A DNA stretch of 6,852 nt from an uncultured Collinsella sp. (GTDB lineage Bacteria > Actinomycetota > Coriobacteriia > Coriobacteriales > Coriobacteriaceae). Below the pieces are notes generated by a model. It saw nothing but the letters and a program-made list of their open reading frames with translations. It ran no database searches and was not told the origin of the DNA. Numbering within the stretch: the first letter of the stretch is position 1; each line of letters begins with the position of its first letter. The translations under genes and the position numbers were made by a program. The DNA lies in assembly GCA_902475865.1 (NCBI GenBank), contig CABSBK010000059.1, positions 1 through 6,852 of the forward strand, in the 5' to 3' direction. Below, in pieces: positions 1 through 5,084 of this stretch.

Positions 1-31
1 GTAAAGTGTCTCAGAGACCCTACAGAAACTG

Positions 32-65
32 CAGGGCGGCCACGGGATCCCCCGTGGCCGCCCTG
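32..65 (-). terminator. Strong hairpin downstream of the KDG permease gene, probable terminator
   Basis: Positions 32-46 and 51-65 are a perfect 15-bp GC-rich inverted repeat around a 4-base loop. The hairpin begins about 40 bases past the permease stop codon. On the minus strand the stem is followed only by CAGTTTCTG, a weak U-tract. On the plus strand a run of five T lies 12 bases beyond the stem. It could therefore also serve a rightward gene ending left of the window, as a bidirectional terminator. A second small hairpin (AGCTA at 72-76, TAGCT at 82-86) lies between it and the permease gene. Confidence 0.7.
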
Positions 66-103
66 TGGCGTAGCTAGTTTTTAGCTTTGATTGCCGCTTG
101 GCA

Positions 104-1123
104 TTAGGCGGCTGCGGCGACCTTGTCGGTCGTTGCCTTGCTATTGCCGTTGCCCTGGCCCTCAAAATGCTTGTAGCACCAGCTGGTGACCAGCGGGGTC
201 AAAATAGCCGTCACGATTGCGCAGGCAGCAACCTGTGCCGTAGCCGTCGCGAGCACGGCGCCGCCGTACATGGCCTCGTTGACGCTTGCCATGGCAGCAG
301 GCGTGGCCACATTGGCTCCGGCGCAGCTCGAAATGGCCGCACCTGCGACACCCGTACCGCCCGTGAGCTTATCGACCGCGATAACGGGAATTGCAAAGAC
401 TACCGAGCAAATCACGCCAAGCACGATGCCGGGAAGACCGCCATTGATAAGCTGGCCGAAGGTCATGGTCGAGCCCATGGCAAAGAAGACGAGCACGATG
501 ATGGCGGAAAGTGCCGGTGCCATCATCTTCTTAAAGCTCGGGAAGAGGTTGCCCAGAATAATGCCGACGACGATCGGCAGGATGGCGCCCACGAGCGACC
601 AGCCGATCGGAGCCTGACCGGCAGCGCCGAGCACGATCATCGTGACCGGAGGGCCGACAACCAGCGTGGTGATGGCGACGGCGCCACGCTCGGCCTCATT
701 GCCCATGGTGCCCATCAGACCAGCGTACATAGCGTTGTTGGCGCCGGTGCAAGCCGCCAGCATCACCATGGCAGAGATGCCAAACAGGTTGTCGTTGAAC
801 ACATAAAGGATGAGCAGCGACACGGCAACGACCACGATTTGCTTGACGGCGATGATGATGGCACCGCGGGCAGCGGCGGCAGGAGCACTCTTAAACGAAA
901 TCGTCGTACCGACGATAAGCAAAAAAGCGCCCACGAGCGGGCCTGCACCCTGCTGGGTCATGCCAAGCGTAAAGCTGCCGAGCGTTTTGAACAGGTCAGG
1001 GAACAGCGTGTTGAGCAGGCAGCCCAACAAAAGCGGCACCAAAATATTGGCACCCGGGATGGAGGACATCTTAAAGAACGGCTCCTTTGCCGCCGGCGCC
1101 TCCACCGCAGTCGATTCACTCAT
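104..1123 (-). CDS. kdgT: 2-keto-3-deoxygluconate permease family transporter
   Basis: An integral membrane transporter of 339 residues, close to the usual 310-340 of the KdgT family, which imports KDG (an intermediate of pectin and hexuronate breakdown) by proton symport. Visible family features are the N-terminal IPGANILVPLLLG stretch (residues 22-34), a small-residue motif TGANNAMYAGLMG (126-138), DKLTGG (251-256) and SSCAGANVATP (265-275). The last two align closely with DKLIGG and SSSAGAAVATP as I recall them from Escherichia coli KdgT. About ten hydrophobic segments fill the chain, and the tail after residue 316 is polar. The start is set by AGGAG six bases upstream of ATG; an in-frame ATG seven codons earlier lacks such a site. 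The gene lies 108 bases downstream of an SDR gene on the same strand, with a terminator-like hairpin between. The family is clear; the exact substrate (KDG or a related keto sugar acid) is inferred. Confidence 0.88.
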   Translation of the reverse strand: MSESTAVEAPAAKEPFFKMSSIPGANILVPLLLGCLLNTLFPDLFKTLGSFTLGMTQQGAGPLVGAFLLIVGTTISFKSAPAAAARGAIIIAVKQIVVVAVSLLILYVFNDNLFGISAMVMLAACTGANNAMYAGLMGTMGNEAERGAVAITTLVVGPPVTMIVLGAAGQAPIGWSLVGAILPIVVGIILGNLFPSFKKMMAPALSAIIVLVFFAMGSTMTFGQLINGGLPGIVLGVICSVVFAIPVIAVDKLTGGTGVAGAAISSCAGANVATPAAMASVNEAMYGGAVLATATAQVAACAIVTAILTPLVTSWCYKHFEGQGNGNSKATTDKVAAAA

Positions 1124-1129
1124 ATATAT

Positions 1130-1136
1130 CTCCTTT
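1130..1136 (-). promoter_or_regulatory. Ribosome binding site fixing the permease start
   Basis: On the minus strand the sequence reads AAAGGAG, then six bases (ATATAT), then ATG at 1123. This favours that ATG over the in-frame ATG at 1144, which would place this site inside the coding region. Confidence 0.8.
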
Positions 1137-1172
1137 GGATGCATGCGAATCGTAGCCGCACGCGCCTATATC

Positions 1173-1212
1173 AGAAAGAAGGCGACGGTCCCGAGTCGCA
1201 GGAGCCGTCGCC
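1173..1212 (-). terminator. Intergenic terminator or attenuator between the SDR and permease genes
   Basis: On the minus strand, GGCGACGG (1212-1205) pairs perfectly with CCGTCGCC (1188-1181). A TCC/GGA extension inside the stem can pair across a one-base bulge. The stem is followed directly by TTCTTTCT (1180-1173), a U-rich tail. It starts about 20 bases after the SDR stop and ends about 50 bases before the permease start. It is read as a Rho-independent terminator that may let only part of transcription continue into the permease gene. The plus-strand side has no T-run, so it acts leftward. Confidence 0.6.
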
Positions 1213-1231
1213 GAACAATCGTCGTGGGGTA

Positions 1232-1981
1232 TTACCCGTCCAGGACGATGCCGCCGTCGCAGTCACCAATCTCGCCGTTCACGAAGCTGGCGAGGTCGGA
1301 AGCGAAGAACAGCACCATCTGCGCAGGCTCGCTGGCCTGGGCGGCGCGGCCCAAAGGAATACCGTTGATGATGCGCTGAGAGTTCTCGTCAGAGAGAATC
1401 GAGGTCATATCGGTCAACGTGAGCGACGGGCACACAGCGTTGCAGCGGACGCCGAACTTGCCGCCTTCCTTGGCGACTGCCTTGGTTAGACCGTTAACAC
1501 CGGCCTTGGAGCTCGCGTAGGCAGCGGTGCCGAGCAGGCCGCCGCCGATCTTGCCAGCAACAGAGCTCACGTTGACGATAGTGCCGGCATGGGCCGCCTT
1601 AAACTGCGGGTACACGGCATTCATCATGGTAAACGTACCATTGAGGTTGATGTCGATGGTGCGACGCCACTCGGTGTCATCGATCTCGTCGAACTTCTTG
1701 GTGCTGATGACGCCAGCGCAGTTAATCAAGATATTGGTTTGCGGCCGGTCCGTAAAAATCTGCTCGACGGTCTCGCGCGCCTTGGGCGCATCGGCGACAT
1801 CGAGCTGATAGAACTTGTTTCCCTCGCCAAGCTCGGCCACAGCGGCCTCGCCTTTAGCAGCGTTCCTTGCGATGAGCGCGACATGTCCGCCGCCCGCGAC
1901 GATGCCCTTGGCGATCTCGAGGCCAATGCCCTGAGTGCCGCCCGTGACAATCGCGGTCTTGCCCGTGAAGTCAAATGCCAT
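1232..1981 (-). CDS. Short-chain dehydrogenase/reductase (classical SDR), putative sugar-acid oxidoreductase
   Basis: A cytosolic NAD(P)-dependent oxidoreductase of 249 residues, the standard classical SDR length. It shows the glycine-rich cofactor motif TGGTQGIG (13-20), the NCAG motif (87-90), the catalytic tetrad Asn112, Ser140, Tyr155 and Lys159 (YASSK), and the PS-x-T-x-T loop after Cys184. Arg39 at the end of the second strand, instead of Asp, hints at NADP(H) preference. The start is ATG at 1981, with GGGGG eight bases upstream; the reading frame continues to 2098, but that extension matches no SDR N-terminus. The gene precedes a KDG-family permease on the same strand. It may therefore act on a keto or hydroxy sugar acid, for example in the role of KduD (2,5-diketo-3-deoxygluconate to KDG) or gluconate 5-dehydrogenase. 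The sequence does not resolve the substrate. The fold and catalytic class are certain; the substrate is an inference from context. Confidence 0.88.
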   Translation of the reverse strand: MAFDFTGKTAIVTGGTQGIGLEIAKGIVAGGGHVALIARNAAKGEAAVAELGEGNKFYQLDVADAPKARETVEQIFTDRPQTNILINCAGVISTKKFDEIDDTEWRRTIDINLNGTFTMMNAVYPQFKAAHAGTIVNVSSVAGKIGGGLLGTAAYASSKAGVNGLTKAVAKEGGKFGVRCNAVCPSLTLTDMTSILSDENSQRIINGIPLGRAAQASEPAQMVLFFASDLASFVNGEIGDCDGGIVLDG

Positions 1982-2096
1982 GACTCCATCCCCCTTTATA
2001 TAAGGTGTCTCCTCGCGGGAAGTTGGAGCATCGCACGTGGCGATTATATGAGTCCCAGTCGTCATGGTGGTGACAACCCCTCGCCTAACCGCGGGC

Positions 2097-2124
2097 ATAA
2101 TAGTTCTTTGAAACGCTTCAGCAA
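2097..2124 (-). promoter_or_regulatory. Candidate promoter for the SDR-permease unit
   Basis: On the minus strand TTGCTG (2124-2119) and TATTAT (2102-2097) are separated by 16 bases. The -10 matches consensus at five of six bases; the -35 is weak. The LacI-like palindrome lies almost entirely in the spacer, where a bound repressor would block RNA polymerase. The transcript would have a leader of about 110 bases. The alternative is the perfect TATAAT at 2048-2043, whose nearest TTGTCA is 22 bases away, too far for a normal promoter. Confidence 0.4.
2109..2120. promoter_or_regulatory. LacI/GalR-type operator-like palindrome
   Basis: TGAAACGCTTCA is a 12-base palindrome with a central CG and five of six base pairs symmetric. 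This is the usual form of sites bound by LacI/GalR-family repressors. KDG and hexuronate genes are controlled by such repressors in several bacteria (for example Bacillus KdgR), which fits the permease downstream. No LacI-family gene is in the window, so the cognate regulator would be elsewhere. Single short palindromes occur by chance, hence the moderate confidence. Confidence 0.4.
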
Positions 2125-2139
2125 TTGAATGATTTTAAG

Positions 2140-2157
2140 TCTTAATGCACTCTTAAT
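2140..2157. repeat. Direct repeat of TCTTAAT with 11-base period
   Basis: TCTTAAT occurs at 2140-2146 and again at 2151-2157, separated by GCAC. The 11-base period places both copies on the same face of the helix, as for tandem sites of winged-helix response regulators. The region is AT-rich, so chance is a real alternative. Confidence 0.3.
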
Positions 2158-2231
2158 ATTGCCTAGCGGCCAAGTAGATTTTTGGGACATGCCTAGAAAT
2201 CCACCGAATGGGATGGTTGAGCGGGGGTATC

Positions 2232-2280
2232 ATCTTTCACCGAAAATAGTTTCTAGTGTTAGGGGTTTTCGGTGGAAGAT
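2232..2280. repeat. 15-bp inverted repeat spanning the marR start codon, candidate operator or mRNA hairpin
   Basis: ATCTTTCACCGAAAA (2232-2246) is matched by TTTTCGGTGGAAGAT (2266-2280). The arms are reverse complements except for one position, which becomes a U-G pair in RNA. The 19-base gap holds the AGGGG ribosome site, and the right arm contains the GTG start and the first codons of marR. Two readings are possible: a DNA operator for autoregulation, with half-sites 34 bases apart, or an mRNA stem that buries the start codon while leaving the ribosome site in the loop. Confidence 0.65.
2261..2265 (+). promoter_or_regulatory. Ribosome binding site for the GTG start of marR
   Basis: AGGGG is followed by six bases and then GTG at 2272. 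An in-frame TAG at 2260-2262 rules out any start further upstream, so this site and the GTG codon are decisive. Confidence 0.65.
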
Positions 2281-2721
2281 ACCGATTTCCGTGAACTTGG
2301 GCGTCAGCTCCTTTCCGAGTTCGGCAGCATGCATCAGCGCATTTCGCGTTTTGCGGACAAAGCCCTCGGCGGCGAGATGGCCGTCATGCGCGCCCTCATA
2401 CTCGCCGGCGGTTCGCTCACGCCGAGCGAACTCGCTGATCGCGCCTGGGTCTCGAGTGCCCGCATCGCCAATATCCTACGCGCCCTCGAGGCCAAGGGCT
2501 GGGTCGAGCGCGAGCACTCAAAGACTGACCGTCGTCGCGTACACGTCATAGTGACCGACAAGGGATTCCAGGATCTCGAAATCAAACGCCGGGAATTCGA
2601 GGACCGCACCGCGGCTTTCCTCGAGCAGCTCGGCGAAACAGATACCCAAGAGATGGTGCGTCTTCTTAGACGTGCCAACGAAATTATCGACCGCAATCAA
2701 GAAAGGAGAGATGCCGAGTGA
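2272..2721 (+). CDS. MarR-family transcriptional regulator
   Basis: A 149-residue DNA-binding protein, typical of MarR-family dimers, which usually repress efflux or stress genes and let go of DNA when bound by a small phenolic or drug-like ligand. An N-terminal helix (about residues 4-30) is followed by a winged helix-turn-helix at about 36-98: LTPSELADRAWVSSARIANI forms the HTH (49-68), and the wing carries DRRRVHVIVTDKG (86-98), close to the family's DRR...LT..G signature. Charged helices from about 99 to 145 form the dimerisation part. Translation starts at GTG, because TAG lies four codons upstream and the next Met (residue 20) would remove the first helix. The stop overlaps the following ABC gene by four bases (GTGA), so it is the first gene of a three-gene operon and very likely its regulator. 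The inverted repeat over its own start suggests autoregulation. The ligand is unknown. Confidence 0.92.
   Translation: MEDTDFRELGRQLLSEFGSMHQRISRFADKALGGEMAVMRALILAGGSLTPSELADRAWVSSARIANILRALEAKGWVEREHSKTDRRRVHVIVTDKGFQDLEIKRREFEDRTAAFLEQLGETDTQEMVRLLRRANEIIDRNQERRDAE
2703..2708 (+). promoter_or_regulatory. Ribosome binding site of the first ABC gene, inside marR
   Basis: AAGGAG lies nine bases before GTG at 2718, inside the last codons of marR. A nearer ATG (2711) is in another frame and stops after nine codons, so GTG is the start. Confidence 0.7.
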
Positions 2722-5084
2722 GGATTCTCAAGCTCTTTAAAAAGCATGTCCTGGCACTGTTCGCAGCTATCGTGCTTATCGTAATCAGCTGCAACGCCGA
2801 TCTGGCGCTGCCTACCTATATGAGCGACATCGTCGACGTGGGTGTGCAGCAAGGCGGCATCGCGTCGCCCGTACCCGACACCATCCGCGCCGAATCGCTC
2901 GACGACCTCGAACTCTTTATGAGCGCCAAGGACGCCAAGGCTGTGGAGGCCGTGTTTAGCAAGGCTGACAAAAACGACATTCGAACGTACGAGGGCACCG
3001 AGGAAGAGCGTGCCGATGGAGGCAAGATTGCCGACATTATGAGCCTGCCCGAGACTGTTGTCCTTTCGCTCAACCAGGGCATCGACGCCAACTCCATGGG
3101 CGACATGATGGGCTCGTCCAGCGAGAAAGACGACAACGCTGCCCAGGCCATGCCCACCCCCGAGCAAATGGCAGCGATGACGCCCGAGCAGCTCGCCGAG
3201 ATGCAGCAGAAGGCCGCGGCGGCGCAGAACATGCAAAAGCAGATTGATGCCGACGGCGGTAAGATCACTATGAAGAGCCTGCGCCTGGGTGTCGAGGGCG
3301 GTCTGGTAGACCAAAGCAAGCTCGTCGAGGGCGCCAACCAAATGGCGGACAAAATGGGCTCCATGTCGGGCTCCATCGTCACCCAGCGCGCCGTGAGCTA
3401 TGTACAGGACGAGTACAAGGCGCAGGGCATCGACCCCGCCGACGTGCAGAACGCCTACCTGAGCCGCATGGCGACCACGATGTTTGGACTGTGCCTCGTG
3501 TCGCTCGTCGCCACCATCCTGACCGGTGCCGTGGCTTCGCGCACCGCCTGCTCCATCGCCCGCGACCTGCGCCGCGAGACCTTCAACAAGGTTATGCACT
3601 TCTCGCCGGCCGAGGTGGGCAAGTTTAGCCAGGCCTCGCTCATCACCCGCTGCACCAACGACATTCAGCAGATCCAGATGGCCGCAACTCTGTTTATCCG
3701 CATGTGTCTGATGGCCCCCGTCATGGGCATCGTCGCCGTCATGCGCGTCCTGGCCAACCATACCGGCCTGGAGTGGACCATCGCCGTTGCCATCATCGCG
3801 GTCTCGGCCGTCGTCGGCGTGCTTATGGGCCTCACCATGCCCAAGTTCAAAAAGATGCAAAGCTTTGTTGACCGCGTGAACCTTACCGCCCGCGAGCTGC
3901 TCGATGGCCTTATGCCCATCCGCTCGTTCAACCGCGAGGAACATGAGCTCGAACGTTTTGACAAGGCGTCGCTCGATCTGATGACCACGCAGCTCTACAC
4001 CAACCGCGCCATGAGCTTTATGATGCCGCTCATGATGCTCGTCATGAACTGCATCACCGTGCTTATCGTCTGGTTTGGCGCGCAGGGCGTGTCCGACGGC
4101 GTGATGCAGGTCGGCAACATGATGGCGTTTATCTCCTATACCATGCAGATCGTCATGGCGTTTATGATCCTCACCATGGTTTCGGTCATCCTGCCCCGTG
4201 CCGAGGTCGCAGCCGAGCGCGTGGAAGAGGTCATCACTTGCCCCACGAGCATCAACGACCCTGCCTCGCCCAAACTGCCCGCGGCCAATGCGCCGCGCGG
4301 TGAGCTCACCTTCCGCGACGTGAGCTTCCAGTATCCCGATGCCCGTGCCGATGTCATCAGCGGCGTGAACTTCACCACGCATGCTGGTCAGATGCTCGGC
4401 ATCATTGGCTCCACGGGCTCGGGCAAATCCACGCTCGTACAGTTGATTCCGCGCCTGTACGACGTCACGGGCGGCAGCATTTCGCTCGACGGCATCGACG
4501 TGCGCGATATGACCCTTTCCGAGCTGCGCCGCCGCATTGGTTACATTCCGCAGCAGGGACGTCTGTTCTCGGGCACCGTCGAGAGCAACCTCAAGTTTGC
4601 CGGCGACATGGTAAGCGATGATGACATGCGCCAAGCCGCGCGCATCGCACAGGCCGAGGACTTTATCGCCGAGCGCGAGGGCGGTTACGACTCCCCCATC
4701 AGCCAGGGTGGCTCCAATGTTTCGGGCGGTCAGCGCCAGCGTCTGGCCATCGCCCGCGCCCTAGCCAAGAAGCCCGAGGTCGTGGTGTTCGATGATTCGT
4801 TTAGCGCGCTCGACTACAAGACCGACGCGCGTCTGCGTGAAGAGCTCGCCAAAAACGTCACCGACGCCGCGCTCGTGGTCGTGGCGCAGCGTATCGCGAC
4901 CATCATGCATGCCGACCAGATCATCGTGCTCGACGACGGTCACGTGGTGGGCACCGGTACGCACGAGGAGCTGCTTCACGACTGCCCGGCGTACCTGGAG
5001 ATCGCACAGTCGCAGCTTTCCGCCGAGGAGCTGGGGCTTACTCAAGAAGAGATTGCAGCCGTTATGGAAGGAGGCGAGCGCTAA
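2718..5084 (+). CDS. ABC exporter half-transporter with degenerate ATP site and large external domain
   Basis: A membrane exporter subunit of 788 residues, well above the usual 570-620, with six membrane helices then a nucleotide-binding domain. Helix 1 is at about 11-33, followed by the family stretch LPTYMSDIVDVGVQQGG. Residues about 36-252 form a hydrophilic, Met/Gln/Ala-rich external domain; helix 2 begins near 255. ASLITRCTND (306-315) lies in the first cytoplasmic loop, and further helices are near 324-346, 352-373, 431-455 and 466-490. The ATPase part has A-loop Tyr539, Walker A GSTGSGKST (564-572), Q-loop Gln612/613, signature VSGGQ (668-672) and Walker B ending in Asp692. The catalytic Glu is replaced by Asp693 and the switch His by Gln724. 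These changes mark the degenerate subunit of heterodimeric exporters such as TM287/288. The partner is the next gene, overlapping by one base. The substrate is unknown; drug-like or toxic compounds are plausible, given the MarR gene. Confidence 0.92.
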   Translation: MRILKLFKKHVLALFAAIVLIVISCNADLALPTYMSDIVDVGVQQGGIASPVPDTIRAESLDDLELFMSAKDAKAVEAVFSKADKNDIRTYEGTEEERADGGKIADIMSLPETVVLSLNQGIDANSMGDMMGSSSEKDDNAAQAMPTPEQMAAMTPEQLAEMQQKAAAAQNMQKQIDADGGKITMKSLRLGVEGGLVDQSKLVEGANQMADKMGSMSGSIVTQRAVSYVQDEYKAQGIDPADVQNAYLSRMATTMFGLCLVSLVATILTGAVASRTACSIARDLRRETFNKVMHFSPAEVGKFSQASLITRCTNDIQQIQMAATLFIRMCLMAPVMGIVAVMRVLANHTGLEWTIAVAIIAVSAVVGVLMGLTMPKFKKMQSFVDRVNLTARELLDGLMPIRSFNREEHELERFDKASLDLMTTQLYTNRAMSFMMPLMMLVMNCITVLIVWFGAQGVSDGVMQVGNMMAFISYTMQIVMAFMILTMVSVILPRAEVAAERVEEVITCPTSINDPASPKLPAANAPRGELTFRDVSFQYPDARADVISGVNFTTHAGQMLGIIGSTGSGKSTLVQLIPRLYDVTGGSISLDGIDVRDMTLSELRRRIGYIPQQGRLFSGTVESNLKFAGDMVSDDDMRQAARIAQAEDFIAEREGGYDSPISQGGSNVSGGQRQRLAIARALAKKPEVVVFDDSFSALDYKTDARLREELAKNVTDAALVVVAQRIATIMHADQIIVLDDGHVVGTGTHEELLHDCPAYLEIAQSQLSAEELGLTQEEIAAVMEGGER
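5068..5074 (+). promoter_or_regulatory. Ribosome binding site of the second ABC gene
   Basis: AAGGAGG, a near-perfect Shine-Dalgarno sequence, lies nine bases before ATG at 5084, inside the end of the preceding gene. With the TAATG stop-start overlap it indicates translational coupling, suited to making two subunits in equal amounts. Confidence 0.75.

Larger units (their letters stand above)
1982..2271. promoter_or_regulatory. Divergent control region between the SDR-permease and marR-ABC blocks
   Basis: This 290-base stretch holds no convincing gene; open frames crossing it are continuations of shadows. It contains, left to right: the SDR ribosome site (GGGGG at 1990-1994, minus strand), an AT-rich near-palindrome CCTTTATATAAGG (1993-2005), a perfect TATAAT on the minus strand (2048-2043) without a good -35 at 17 bases, a second minus-strand promoter candidate with a LacI-like operator, the TCTTAAT direct repeat, and the left half of the inverted repeat at the marR start. 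I could not pick a confident rightward -35/-10 pair for marR. Confidence 0.6.

Noticed and set aside
8..18. Small palindrome GTCTCaGAGAC near the left edge
   Set aside because: A five-base stem at a window edge without context; it is too short to assign a role.
1124..1144. Earlier in-frame ATG for the permease (seven codons upstream)
   Set aside because: The strong AAAGGAG lies between the two ATGs and is properly spaced only from the later one.
98..1489. Plus-strand open frame of 463 codons across the permease and SDR genes
   Set aside because: It lies antisense to two clear genes, is rich in His, Arg and Asp as expected of a GC-rich antisense shadow, and has no recognisable motif.
2061..2074. 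GTCA-TGGTGG-TGAC short inverted repeat
   Set aside because: Arms of only four bases with no extension; not distinguishable from chance.
1982..2098. N-terminal extension of the SDR by 39 codons
   Set aside because: SDRs begin just before the Rossmann strand, as with the ATG at 1981. The extension would cover the candidate TATAAT (2043-2048) and the ribosome site.
2161..2196. GCCTAG direct repeat (2161-2166 and 2191-2196)
   Set aside because: Six-base repeats are expected by chance in a spacer of this size, and no third copy or symmetry supports a binding site.
2129..2551. Plus-strand open frame starting in the divergent spacer and running through marR
   Set aside because: It overlaps marR in another frame and shows no domain. 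The MarR frame has a clear winged helix-turn-helix and a ribosome site.
2711..2740. ATG just after the AAGGAG before the first ABC gene
   Set aside because: It is out of frame with the ABC protein, only two bases from the ribosome site, and reaches TAA after nine codons.
2697..4634. Minus-strand open frame of 645 codons opposite the first ABC gene
   Set aside because: It is antisense to a gene with all ABC motifs. Its composition (His, Asp, Gly, Leu runs) is that of a codon-bias shadow, with no domain visible.
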